Below, one piece after another: positions 1 to 7,603 of a DNA stretch of 36,883 bases (the stretch's first letter is position 1; every line of letters begins with the position of its first letter). Below the pieces are notes generated by a model that saw only the letters and a list, made by a program, of their open reading frames with translations, ran no database searches and had not been told where the DNA came from. This DNA comes from Aeriscardovia sp. (GTDB lineage: Bacteria; Actinomycetota; Actinomycetes; Actinomycetales; Bifidobacteriaceae). The stretch is from NCBI GenBank assembly GCA_017537945.1, contig JAFYJT010000056.1:1-36883 (forward strand). The letters are read 5' to 3'. Made by a program: the position numbers and the translations under genes.

Positions 1-532
1 ATTTATAACGGGGGTGGGATTCGACTACTTCGTTAGGCTGATGAAAGAAGGGATAGAAAAAGAAAAAGGGGAAAAGGGAAAGGAGGAAAAAAGGCCTATG
101 ATAAGCCTTCCCGGAAAGGCCTTTATCCCCGAATCGTTCATCCCCTCCCAAAAACTTAGGATGGAAGCCTATTCTTCGATTTTCAAGGCAGAAGGGGAGA
201 AGGAGCTTCAGGAAGCAAAAGAGCAGATGGAGGACCGCTACGGCCCCCTCCCTCCGGCCGTCCTCCCGCTTTTTTCCCAGCGGAGGCTGGAATGGGAAGC
301 GGAAAAGGACGGGGTGAAGGCTATAAGCCAGAGGGGGCCGGATCTTTTCTTCTCCCTTTCCCTCCCCCTTCCTGAGTTTATGCAAATGCGCCTTAAGCGC
401 CTTTTTCCCGGCTCTTCTTATCTCAAATCCGAAACGGGTTTTAAAATTCCTTTAAACTTAGACAAAGAGCGGGAAGAAGGAGGCGCCCTCTCGGCCGCCT
501 TTGCAGCGCTTGGCAGACTTTTCACAACCTGA
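1..532 (+). CDS. mfd: Transcription-repair coupling factor Mfd, C-terminal fragment (5' end outside window)
   Basis: The reading frame is open from base 2, so the gene begins before the window. About 176 C-terminal residues are visible. They match the end of the Mfd helicase core ([14 protein letters not shown], like the G-x-GFDLY-x-x-L segment of Mfd) followed by the TRCF C-terminal domain, with the recognisable stretch [10 protein letters not shown] near residue 75. Mfd displaces RNA polymerase stalled at DNA lesions and recruits UvrA. The charged Lys/Glu-rich insert just after the helicase core (about residues 15-32) looks like a linker. The stop codon (530-532) lies 10 bases before the enolase start, so mfd and eno are probably co-transcribed. 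The assignment rests on this short tail and on the neighbouring genes. Confidence 0.82.
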   Translation, partial: FITGVGFDYFVRLMKEGIEKEKGEKGKEEKRPMISLPGKAFIPESFIPSQKLRMEAYSSIFKAEGEKELQEAKEQMEDRYGPLPPAVLPLFSQRRLEWEAEKDGVKAISQRGPDLFFSLSLPLPEFMQMRLKRLFPGSSYLKSETGFKIPLNLDKEREEGGALSAAFAALGRLFTT

Positions 533-542
533 AAGGGGAATT

Positions 543-1832
543 GTGGCAGCAATAGAGAGAATAAATGCCAGACAAATTCTAGATTCCAGGGGAAAGCCCA
601 CTTTGGAAGTTAGCCTGGAGACCGACGACGGAGCAGAGGGAGTGGCATGCGTCCCGTCCGGAGCCTCTACGGGAATATATGAGGCTGTAGAAAAAAGGGA
701 CGGGGATTCCAAGCACTTCAACGGGAAGGGCGTATTGGGTGCCATTAAAGCCGTCAGGGAAGTCATATCCCCGGCCCTTGCAGGCCTGGATTCCATAGAC
801 CAGCGCGGGATAGACGAACGCCTGGTAGAGCTGGACGGCACCAAAAACAAGTCGAAGCTCGGCGCAAACGCCATGCTTGGTGTCTCCATGGCGAACCTCA
901 GGGCCGCGGCCCAAAGCGCCGATTTGGCCCTCTTCAGGTACATAGGGGGAGTGAACGGGTATATCCTTCCGGTGCCCTGCATGAACATCCTCAACGGCGG
1001 GGCCCACGCCGACAATAATGTCGACATCCAGGAATTTATGATTGCCCCATACGGCTTCGATTCCTTCCACGAGGCCCTGGAAGCCGGGTGCGCGGTTTAT
1101 TCGAGCTTGAAATCCATCCTGAAAGAAGAGGGGCTTCCTTCTTCGGTAGGGGACGAAGGAGGGTTCGCCCCCAACCTTGAAAGCAACGCGACGGCCATAG
1201 ATCTGATACTCAAAGCCATAAGGTCGGCAGGCTTCGATCCCGGAAAGGAAATCGGAATCGGAATCGATGCCGCAAGCAGCGAGTTTTACGACTCGGAAAG
1301 TGGGGAATACAGGTTCGAAGGCTCTATGCGCAGCCGCGGGTGGATGCTGGATTATTGGCAGAGGCTTGTAGAAGCCTACCCTGTGGTTTCAATAGAAGAC
1401 CCCTTCGCGCAGGACGACTGGGACGCTTGGATCGAAATGGAAGGGAAAATGGGGGGCAAAATCCAGATCGTAGGAGACGACCTGCTTACCACCAACCCTT
1501 CCAGGCTTTCCAAAGCCATAAGCCTTAAAGCGTGTAACGCCCTCCTTGTAAAGCCAAACCAGATAGGGACGGTTTCCGAAACCCTGGACGCCATGCTCAT
1601 GGCCCTCAGGCACGGTTTTTCCACCATGGTTTCGCACCGCTCTGGAGAAACCATGGACACTTTCATTTCCGATTTGGCCGTAGCCAGGAACGCCTGCCAA
1701 ATCAAGGCCGGGGCGCCCGCAAGGGGGGAGAGGGTGGCAAAGTACAACAGGCTGCTGAAGATTGAAATGATGTTGGGCGAAAGCGGGAAATATGCAGGCA
1801 AATCCGCCTTCAAGCGCGCTTCCGAGTTCTAG
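543..1832 (+). CDS. eno: Enolase (phosphopyruvate hydratase)
   Basis: Interconverts 2-phosphoglycerate and phosphoenolpyruvate in glycolysis. The 429 residues are normal for bacterial enolase. Visible landmarks are the N-terminal [25 protein letters not shown] near residue 203 (catalytic Glu), SIEDPF near 282 and GDDLL near 310 (Mg2+ ligands), [10 protein letters not shown] near 335 (catalytic Lys) and the signature SHRSGET near 364. The GTG start at 543 is preferred because AAAGGGGA lies just upstream at 532-539. The frame stays open further upstream, but that part overlaps mfd and is not enolase-like. Codon use is striking for a gene normally highly expressed: I count about 13 ATA isoleucine codons and mostly AGG for arginine. 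It probably belongs to an mfd-eno-DUF501-ppx transcript. Confidence 0.97.
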   Translation: MAAIERINARQILDSRGKPTLEVSLETDDGAEGVACVPSGASTGIYEAVEKRDGDSKHFNGKGVLGAIKAVREVISPALAGLDSIDQRGIDERLVELDGTKNKSKLGANAMLGVSMANLRAAAQSADLALFRYIGGVNGYILPVPCMNILNGGAHADNNVDIQEFMIAPYGFDSFHEALEAGCAVYSSLKSILKEEGLPSSVGDEGGFAPNLESNATAIDLILKAIRSAGFDPGKEIGIGIDAASSEFYDSESGEYRFEGSMRSRGWMLDYWQRLVEAYPVVSIEDPFAQDDWDAWIEMEGKMGGKIQIVGDDLLTTNPSRLSKAISLKACNALLVKPNQIGTVSETLDAMLMALRHGFSTMVSHRSGETMDTFISDLAVARNACQIKAGAPARGERVAKYNRLLKIEMMLGESGKYAGKSAFKRASEF

Positions 1833-2355
1833 GCTGTCGAACAGGGATGCGCTCTTTTGCCGCAACCTCGCACTGCACCTCCTTTCTTCGCCTGCAAGCG
1901 AAGAGGAAAAAGATGAAGCGGGGAGGGGCCTTGGGCGTTATCCGGAGGGCATGGTCGCCGTGGGGGCCAGGAGGGGCAAAAGAATCCTGGCGGTGGTGGT
2001 AAAGCCCCTCGTGCGCGCCTGCCCCTTCCCCACCGTTTTCTACCTCTCCGACAAAGACCTTTGCAGGCGCGCTTCGCAGCTGGAATCTGCGGGAGCCATG
2101 AAAGGATGGTCTCAGAGGCTGGAAAAAGACGAAGATCTCAGGCGCGCCTACCTTCGATCCCACCTTATGTACCTTAGCTTCAGGGAGGAAGTGGCAAAGC
2201 TCTCCGGGGTCCCCCCCTATCCTTCCCCCATCAGCGCGGGCGGAATGCCCGAGAGGGTCAAGTGCCTCCACGCCCTTCTGGCGCAAAGCCTTGTAATGGG
2301 GCCCGGCATCAACCCGATAGGGGACGAAACAGCGAAGGAAGTGGGCGCATGGTGA
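1792..2355 (+). CDS. DUF501 family protein
   Basis: A member of the actinobacterial DUF501 family, whose biochemical role is not established. Family hallmarks are a central [21 protein letters not shown] near residue 80, and the C-terminal block [18 protein letters not shown] followed by [10 protein letters not shown]. The Cys-His pair and the terminal GPGxNPxGD are the usual conserved residues. The gene normally sits between eno and ppx/gppA in actinobacteria, as here. The start is uncertain. ATG 1792 overlaps the end of eno by 41 bases and has only a weak purine stretch before it. The conserved part begins around residue 45, so a start a little downstream (for example CTG 1834) is possible. 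Its stop overlaps the ppx start, implying translational coupling. Confidence 0.85.
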   Translation: MQANPPSSALPSSRLSNRDALFCRNLALHLLSSPASEEEKDEAGRGLGRYPEGMVAVGARRGKRILAVVVKPLVRACPFPTVFYLSDKDLCRRASQLESAGAMKGWSQRLEKDEDLRRAYLRSHLMYLSFREEVAKLSGVPPYPSPISAGGMPERVKCLHALLAQSLVMGPGINPIGDETAKEVGAW

Positions 2356-3278
2356 GGGTGGCAGGCATAGACTGCGGCACAAATTCGGTCAAGATGGAAA
2401 TAGCCGACATTTCCTTTTCCCCCTTCGGACCCAAGATAGAAATAGTCGTGCCCAGAAAAGTGTGGACTATAAGGCTGGGGGAGGGGGTGGATGAGACGCG
2501 CCTCCTTTCCCCTTACGCTTTAAGGAGGCTGAAGGGCTCCCTTGAGAGCTTTAAGCAGGACATCTCGGCCTTTAAAGCCGAAAAGCTCCGCTTCGTCGCC
2601 ACCAGCGCGGTGAGGGATGCGAAAAACGAGGACGACTTTCGCAAGATTGTAGAGGAAGTCCTGGGGGTGGAACCGGAAATCCTCACAGGAAAAGGAGAGG
2701 GGCGCCTCGGGTTTGAAGCCGCCTGCATGGGGATGAAGGAAGAAAAAAAGCTCCTGGTGGATTTGGGCGGGGGCTCCACAGAGTTTTCCATAGGGGAAGG
2801 GGACGTCCCTTCCTTTGTCAAATCTTTGGACATAGGGTGCGTCAGGATTGCAGAAAAATTCGGCTTCGGTTCCGATCCCCTCCCTGTTGAAAAAAGGGAA
2901 AAGGCCGAATCTTTCGTGCAAAAAGCCATGAAGGAAGTTCCGATTTTTTCCGCCAGGCGCCTAATCGGCATCTCCGGATCGGTAGCCGTAGTCAGCTTCA
3001 TGGCCGCAGGAGAAAAAGAGTTTTCCCCATCCAAAAAGCTGGAAATAGAGAGGGAAAAAGGCCTGGAGGCCTGCGAAAAATTAATGGGCATGAGCGAAAA
3101 AGAAATGGAGGAATACCCCCTAATCCCGCCTCTGAGGCGCAAGGTCATCCGGGCCGGCGCCCTTATATGGGCCCAGGTCCTCCTTTCCTCCCCCCTCCAT
3201 TCCTACCTGTTTTCAGACGCCGCGCTTTTAGACGGGGTAATACTGGATGAAGCGCGCAGGCTTTTGAGGCAGTGCTAA
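2349..3278 (+). CDS. ppx: Exopolyphosphatase / pppGpp phosphohydrolase (Ppx/GppA family)
   Basis: Hydrolyses inorganic polyphosphate or the gamma phosphate of pppGpp; sequence alone does not say which. It has 309 residues, the short actinobacterial form without the extra C-terminal domain of E. coli Ppx. The two actin-like ATPase phosphate loops are clear: IDCGTNSVK at residues 6-14 and LVDLGGGSTEFSIG near 137-150, with the conserved FVATSAVRDAKN segment between them. ATG 2349 is chosen because it gives the usual compact N-terminus and overlaps the DUF501 stop by 7 bases. The frame continues upstream to about 2262, but that part lies over DUF501 coding sequence. A tRNA-Leu gene begins 12 bases after the stop. 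Confidence 0.9.
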   Translation: MVRVAGIDCGTNSVKMEIADISFSPFGPKIEIVVPRKVWTIRLGEGVDETRLLSPYALRRLKGSLESFKQDISAFKAEKLRFVATSAVRDAKNEDDFRKIVEEVLGVEPEILTGKGEGRLGFEAACMGMKEEKKLLVDLGGGSTEFSIGEGDVPSFVKSLDIGCVRIAEKFGFGSDPLPVEKREKAESFVQKAMKEVPIFSARRLIGISGSVAVVSFMAAGEKEFSPSKKLEIEREKGLEACEKLMGMSEKEMEEYPLIPPLRRKVIRAGALIWAQVLLSSPLHSYLFSDAALLDGVILDEARRLLRQC

Positions 3279-3289
3279 GATTTAAGTGC

Positions 3290-3370
3290 GCCCCCGTGGC
3301 GGAATGGCAGACGCAGTGGACTTAAAATCCATCGCCTTTTGGCATGCGGGTTCGATCCCCGCCGAGGGCA
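3290..3370 (+). tRNA. tRNA-Leu (anticodon UAA)
   Basis: A class II tRNA of about 81 bases. It has the D-arm GGCGGAATGGCAGACGC, the anticodon loop CTTAAAA (anticodon TAA at the middle of 3318-3330), a long variable arm and the T-arm GCGGG-TTCGATC-CCCGC. The acceptor strands GCCCCCG and CGAGGGC pair with a single C-A mismatch at the fifth position. CCA is not encoded; the discriminator A is followed by CCT. The gene follows ppx by 11 bases with no visible promoter of its own, so it may be processed from the upstream operon transcript. It would read UUA, and UUG by wobble. Confidence 0.93.
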
Positions 3371-3378
3371 CCTGAAGC

Positions 3379-4158
3379 TTACTTGTTGAATCCTCCGCTG
3401 GCCCATGTAATCAGAAGGGCGATAATTATCACGCACACGATTATTATTACGCTCCAAATTATGAGCTTTTTCTTCGCTTTGCCCCTCTTGTAGGTTTTAA
3501 GCATTTCCTTGGGGGTTTCTTCTTTTATTTTTTCGAGGTACGCCTTTGCCGCTTCCATGGATTGGGTTGCGGCTTTGTCCTGGGCCAGCGAGGAAGAGGC
3601 CAAGTCTATGGCATGGGTATTGGCCATCGTTTCCTGCACCCCCTTTTCGAGGAGCGACACGTTCTTTTCGTATTCCTCTTTGGCCCTGATGCAGTCCCTG
3701 GCCGCAGAAGTGACTTCATCTGCAAATTCGTGGGCCTGCTTCTCCTTTTCGTAGGGGGCGGTGATGTCGAGCTGGCCCGAGGGGGAAAAGAAATGGAGCT
3801 TAACCTCCCTTGTGTCCTTTGTCTTTTCGTCTCCCGAGGGCGGCGTGTAAAGGCCCCCCGACACTTCCACTTCGCACCCAAGGGCCGGATCCAGTTTTAA
3901 CGAGGTCCCTTCAAAATCCAGCCTGGTCCTGTAAAGCACCGCGCCTTCGAAAGAATCCAAAGGGGCGGCGAAAGACTCTTTTTCGCCTTCCAACTGGCTT
4001 TGGGCGCTTTCTACGGCTTTTTCATGCGCCTTTTGGGCCTGCTTTAACTGCTTTTCCCCCTGTTTCACCCTCTGGTTATAAGAATTTTTGGCTTCCTGGT
4101 AGGCCCTTTCGGCCTCCCTAAGCCTGATTATTTCAGCCGGTTCCCTGTTCCTTGACAA
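3379..4158 (-). CDS. Predicted C-tail-anchored coiled-coil membrane protein
   Basis: I do not recognise a named family. The 259 residues show an N-terminal charged heptad-like region rich in Lys, Gln, Ala and Glu (about residues 10-65, likely coiled coil). A central part follows with beta-type and Pro/Gly segments (around LYTPPSGDEKT). A second helical region runs from about 140 to 215. After a basic stop-transfer-like KRGKAKKK comes one very hydrophobic helix ending 8 residues from the C-terminus. No signal peptide is seen, so the bulk should be cytoplasmic and held by the C-terminal helix. Two TTG codons occur in tandem. The second, at 4158, is favoured because it lies 5 bases from the GAGGAGG ribosome site. 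The gene is divergent from FKBP and next to tRNA-Leu. Confidence 0.75.
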   Translation of the reverse strand: MSRNREPAEIIRLREAERAYQEAKNSYNQRVKQGEKQLKQAQKAHEKAVESAQSQLEGEKESFAAPLDSFEGAVLYRTRLDFEGTSLKLDPALGCEVEVSGGLYTPPSGDEKTKDTREVKLHFFSPSGQLDITAPYEKEKQAHEFADEVTSAARDCIRAKEEYEKNVSLLEKGVQETMANTHAIDLASSSLAQDKAATQSMEAAKAYLEKIKEETPKEMLKTYKRGKAKKKLIIWSVIIIVCVIIIALLITWASGGFNK

Positions 4159-4170
4159 CAATTCCTCCTC

Positions 4171-4220
4171 TTGTACGCTATAGTTATATATTTACACGCC
4201 TATTTCGATTTTTAAAAATC
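4171..4220. promoter_or_regulatory. AT-rich divergent promoter region with a 14-bp palindrome
   Basis: The gap between the divergent tail-anchored protein gene and FKBP is strongly AT-rich, unlike the surrounding DNA. On the plus strand TTTACA (4191-4196) and TAAAAA (4213-4218) are 16 bases apart and could serve FKBP/greA. The perfect palindrome GATTTTTAAAAATC occupies 4207-4220 and overlaps that -10 candidate. The -10-like TATAAC on the minus strand (4183-4188) could serve the opposite gene. These are motif matches only. Confidence 0.35.
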
Positions 4221-4243
4221 CTTTTAAGACAAGGAGAAAAGCC

Positions 4244-4660
4244 ATGAGTGAAGCATTGCCCAAAGTGGAAGCCAAGTTCGGAGGCAGCGCCTCTATAACT
4301 TTTGAAGGCACGGAAAAAGCGGAAAAGCCGGAATTGGTATGCAAGGAACTGGTAAAGGGCGACGGGGCTACGGTTGAAAAGGGCGATACCGTCACTGTAA
4401 ACTACAGCGGAGTAGTGTGGGGCAAGAAAGCCCCCTTCGATTCAAGCTTCGCCAGAAAATCCCCCGCCAGCTTCCCGATAGGGAAAGGCATGCTGATTCG
4501 GGCCTGGGATGAAACGCTGATCGGAAAGACTGTAGGATCCAGGCTGCTGATCATAGCGCCGTCCGACTACGCCTACGGCAAAAGCGGGGTGCCCGAGGCA
4601 GGAATCGCCGGGGGGGACACCCTGGTGTTTGTTGTAGACATCCTTGCAGACAGAAAGTAG
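4244..4660 (+). CDS. FKBP-type peptidyl-prolyl cis-trans isomerase (cytoplasmic)
   Basis: Catalyses cis-trans isomerisation at X-Pro bonds and probably assists cytosolic protein folding. The 138 residues contain one FKBP domain, roughly 45-138. Its landmarks are VEKGDTVTVNYSGVVWGKK, FDSSFAR, FPIGKGMLIRAWDE, and the family end motif YAYGKSGVPEAGIAGGDTL followed by VFVVDIL. There is no signal peptide, in contrast with the lipoprotein FKBP at 30478-31440. An excellent ribosome site, AAGGAG at 4231-4236, lies 7 bases before ATG 4244. greA begins 6 bases after the stop, so the two are almost certainly co-transcribed. Confidence 0.93.
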   Translation: MSEALPKVEAKFGGSASITFEGTEKAEKPELVCKELVKGDGATVEKGDTVTVNYSGVVWGKKAPFDSSFARKSPASFPIGKGMLIRAWDETLIGKTVGSRLLIIAPSDYAYGKSGVPEAGIAGGDTLVFVVDILADRK

Positions 4661-4666
4661 GAAAAA

Positions 4667-5164
4667 ATGCCGGAAGAGGAAACCATCCTCCTCACCCAGG
4701 ACGCCTATGACAAGATGAAAAAGGAGCTGGACCACCTCGAAGGGGAAGTGCGCAGCCAGATAGCCCAGAAGATAAAAGAAGCTAGGGCCGAGGGGGATCT
4801 GAGCGAAAACGGCGGCTACCAGGCGGCTAAAGAGGCACAGGGCAAAAACGAGGGCAGGATTGCGGAGCTTACCCAAAAGCTCAGATCCGCGCGGATTATG
4901 GAGTCGCCCCGCGACGGAAAGGCAGCCAAGGAGGTGAGGGAAGGGAGCGTGGTAAAGCTTAAAGTCGGAAGCCAGGAGGGCGAATTCCTTTTGGGCGTCC
5001 GCGATCTTTCCTGCACCACCGACAAAAAGATAATCAGCGCCAAAAGCCCGATTGGGGCGGCCATCCTGAACCACTCCGCAGGGGAGACGGTGAGCTATGA
5101 AGCCCCCGGGGGCAGGAAGATGGAAGTCGAAATCCTGTCCGTCGCCCCGCTAAGCGAAGCGTAG
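4667..5164 (+). CDS. greA: Transcription elongation factor GreA
   Basis: Binds the RNA polymerase secondary channel and stimulates cleavage of backtracked RNA. The 165 residues show the standard two domains. The N-terminal antiparallel coiled coil (about 1-80) carries the tip motif EGDLSENGGYQAAKEAQGK, whose Asp and Glu are the catalytic acidic pair. The C-terminal FKBP-like domain has KSPIGAAILNHSAGETVSYEAPGG, typical of GreA. It follows FKBP by 6 bases. Its TAG stop ends at 5164 and the stop codon of the opposite-strand PAQR gene begins at 5165, leaving no room for an intrinsic terminator between the convergent genes. Confidence 0.96.
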   Translation: MPEEETILLTQDAYDKMKKELDHLEGEVRSQIAQKIKEARAEGDLSENGGYQAAKEAQGKNEGRIAELTQKLRSARIMESPRDGKAAKEVREGSVVKLKVGSQEGEFLLGVRDLSCTTDKKIISAKSPIGAAILNHSAGETVSYEAPGGRKMEVEILSVAPLSEA

Positions 5165-5881
5165 TCACCCTATTTTGCAAATCACCAAGAAGACCGCCGT
5201 GATTTCGCACGCGTACCCCAACACGGTGAAGACGTGGAAAATCTCGTGGAATCCGAAGACTTTCGGCCAGGGGTCCGGCCTTTTGGCCCCGTAAATGACG
5301 CCGCCTGCGATGTAGAGAAGCCCCCCGCACCCGGTCAGAATCACTACGACAAACCCCGCCGCCGCCGACATCCATAAGAACGGCATTATCGAGGCCCCCG
5401 CGACTCCGATGATGATGTAAGTGGAAGTGTAGAGCCAGCGGGGGGCAGAAATCCAGAGCACGTTCAAAAGCAGGGCGAGGGCCACCGTCCCCCACATCAC
5501 CGAAATCACAAGCACCCTCCCTATAAAGGGAAGGGCGAAAGAGAGGGGGGTGTAAGTGCCTGCAATCAGAAGGAAAATGTTGGCGTGGTCCACCCTCCTC
5601 AAAACGTCCGTCATCCTGGGCCCCCAGTTGCCTATGTGGTAGCAGGCCGAATTTATGAAAAGCAGGCAGCTGGAAGCCAGGTATACGCTGCAGGCCGCTT
5701 TCAGACCTTTTGTGGGGGCCAGGCAGATTGCCACTATGCACGCTGCCATGGCAAGGGGGGAAAAAACCGCATGCACCCAGCCGCGCGTCAGGGGCTTGGC
5801 CCTTCCGTGGACGTCCAGCCTGGATTTTTTGCCTATTCCTGCAGCGGCCTTTCCGGCCCCTGCACCGACTGCGGCTTGCAT
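5165..5881 (-). CDS. Hemolysin III / PAQR family membrane protein
   Basis: A seven-transmembrane protein of the YqfA/HlyIII branch of the PAQR family. Despite the name, the biochemical role in bacteria is unsettled, and metal-dependent hydrolase chemistry is suspected for the superfamily. The 238 residues include about seven hydrophobic helices and the PAQR-type conserved residues SACYHIG near the second helix, RRVDHANIFLLIAGTYTP, and FGFHEIFHVFTVLG near the end (putative metal-binding His). The start at 5881 is chosen because AAAGGAGG sits immediately upstream. The frame stays open to 5908 but lacks a ribosome site there. It is convergent with greA and divergent from the sensor kinase. Confidence 0.88.
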   Translation of the reverse strand: MQAAVGAGAGKAAAGIGKKSRLDVHGRAKPLTRGWVHAVFSPLAMAACIVAICLAPTKGLKAACSVYLASSCLLFINSACYHIGNWGPRMTDVLRRVDHANIFLLIAGTYTPLSFALPFIGRVLVISVMWGTVALALLLNVLWISAPRWLYTSTYIIIGVAGASIMPFLWMSAAAGFVVVILTGCGGLLYIAGGVIYGAKRPDPWPKVFGFHEIFHVFTVLGYACEITAVFLVICKIG

Positions 5882-5944
5882 GCCTCCTCCTTTCGCGAGG
5901 ATTGTCACAATTAAATTTACTTGCTTTGCATTAGGATTGGAAAA

Positions 5945-7402
5945 ATGAACGAGTGCCGCAATTTGAAGGATCCCGAGAGGATTCTAAGTTGTTCGGAGAT
6001 GTCGGAAGGAGCTAGGCACTTTCTCCACTCCCTTATAGCCGATTGGGGGATAATAGCCGACCTGGGGTACTGCGATCTGCAGCTGGCCGTAAAAGACGGT
6101 GCCGGGGGCTTCATATGCGCGGCCCAGGTAAGGCCGGCCACCGCCCCTTCCTGCTTTCCGGAAGACGTGGTGGGCCAAAAATTCCCCCCCTCCCTCTGGC
6201 CGTTCCTTTCCCAAGCCTTGGGATGCAGGCACCCCCTCTGCCCGGCCAATCCGGAATTTACGCCCATAAGCGCCGTCAGCGCGAACTGGGAGGGGGAGGC
6301 GGCCGGCGTGGTGCTGCAAAAATCCTATCCCGCCGCGCATACCGGCCGCTACGAACAAATGGGGATAGATTCTGCGTGGAAGCTTTTCTCCATGATCCCT
6401 TTCGGGAAGTTCCCTTATAAAGTCCCGGTAAACACCCAGAGGCACAACGCCCACGTCCCCGACGGGTTCTTAATCCTAAATGAAATGTCTCTGGTGACCG
6501 ACGCCTCCCCCAACGCCATAAGCTGCTTTAAGCGGCTGGGCTTCGGGGGGGCGCTTATAGGGCGGAACCTCGTAGAAGTGGTAAGGGGGCTCACCGGGGC
6601 GGAAGGGATGGGAAAGGACATGGCCGCCCTCCTTTCAGGGGAGAGCCCCTTGGACGCGGTCTTGAGCATAAACAACATTTCTGTGACCCTAAGGTCCCTC
6701 CCCCTTTGGGGCGAAAGGGATTACCGCGGGGCCGTAGTCCTTTGCAGGGAGATAACCGAAATCCGGCGCCGCGACAAAGAGCTGAAAATAAAAGACGCCA
6801 CCATAGCCGAAATTAACCACCGCATAAAAAACAACCTCCAGTCCGTCTCTTCCCTGCTCGCCCTTCAAATCAGGGGGGCCGAAAACGAAGAAGTGAAGAA
6901 GGCCCTGCAGACGGCCAAAAGGCGCGTCCAGGCCATCTCCATCCTCCACGACGCGCTTTCCCAAAGCAAAAATGAAATGATCGACTTCGATTTGGCCCTC
7001 CCCAAACTCCTAAAGACCAACGTCGACATAATGCGGGAAGGCGATCAAAAGATCCTCCTCTCTTACGAAGGCTCTTTTGGGCTTCTGGCGCCCAGGGACG
7101 CCACCCCCCTGGCCCTGATCCTCTCGGAACTTGTCACCAACGCCGTAGAGCACGGCTTTGCCGGGGAAGATGAAGGGGAAATCAAAATCAGCGCCGAAAG
7201 GGCGGGCAAGGCGCTTTACATCCGCATCCTTGACGACGGGGTGGGGCTTAAAGAGGCCCCAGAAGAGGGGCAAAGCCTGGGGATGAATATAGTGGAGACT
7301 TTCGTAAAGGTCGACTTCCAGGGCTCTATCCTTTGGAGCCCGGGGCCCGGGTCGGGCACGGAAGTCAGAGTGACTTTGAACCTCAACGGGGCTTTGGAGT
7401 AG
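5945..7402 (+). CDS. HisKA_2-type sensor histidine kinase (PdtaS-like)
   Basis: The 485 residues are cytoplasmic, with no transmembrane helix. The N-terminal half (about 1-190) resembles the GAF-like sensor domain of actinobacterial PdtaS kinases. A PAS-like region (about 180-280, starting HNAHVPDGFLILNEM) follows. Next is the HisKA_2 dimerisation domain with the phospho-accepting His in EINHRIKNNLQSVSSLLALQ near residue 291, then a HATPase domain with ELVTNAVEHGF (N box), DDGVGL (G1) and a terminal GSGTEVRVTL. The family phosphorylates ANTAR-domain antiterminator response regulators such as PdtaR. No response regulator is encoded beside it here. ATG 5945 is used; the ribosome site is weak. 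Confidence 0.88.
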   Translation: MNECRNLKDPERILSCSEMSEGARHFLHSLIADWGIIADLGYCDLQLAVKDGAGGFICAAQVRPATAPSCFPEDVVGQKFPPSLWPFLSQALGCRHPLCPANPEFTPISAVSANWEGEAAGVVLQKSYPAAHTGRYEQMGIDSAWKLFSMIPFGKFPYKVPVNTQRHNAHVPDGFLILNEMSLVTDASPNAISCFKRLGFGGALIGRNLVEVVRGLTGAEGMGKDMAALLSGESPLDAVLSINNISVTLRSLPLWGERDYRGAVVLCREITEIRRRDKELKIKDATIAEINHRIKNNLQSVSSLLALQIRGAENEEVKKALQTAKRRVQAISILHDALSQSKNEMIDFDLALPKLLKTNVDIMREGDQKILLSYEGSFGLLAPRDATPLALILSELVTNAVEHGFAGEDEGEIKISAERAGKALYIRILDDGVGLKEAPEEGQSLGMNIVETFVKVDFQGSILWSPGPGSGTEVRVTLNLNGALE

Positions 7403-7603
7403 GCCCGGGTTCCCGTCCGCCTCCCACAAATTTGGCTTTCTTCCTTTCTTTAGGGTTAAAGCCCCTGCGCTTGGCCAAGTTGGAGGCGGAAAACTGGGGG
7501 AAGGGCCGGCCGCTTCAAGGGCGGCCCCGCATTTAACGCAGGTGGTAGCATTTTACAGATCGGTGAAAACCCGTTTTGCGCTCAATTTTAATCTGGAGGA
7601 AAA
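7403..7603 (+). other. Intergenic region upstream of pgi
   Basis: About 200 bases without a supported gene. A GC-rich inverted repeat, GGCCGC-N7-GCGGCC (7508-7526), lies in the middle. It has no T-run after it and so is not a convincing terminator for the kinase gene. GGAGG at 7595-7599 is the ribosome site of pgi. I see no convincing -35/-10 pair, although the pgi promoter should lie here. Confidence 0.4.

Noticed and set aside
1711-1720. GGGCGCCCGC inside eno, identical to the 3' arm core of the leader hairpins
   Set aside because: No partner arm and no T-run. It lies in conserved coding sequence and is a chance match.
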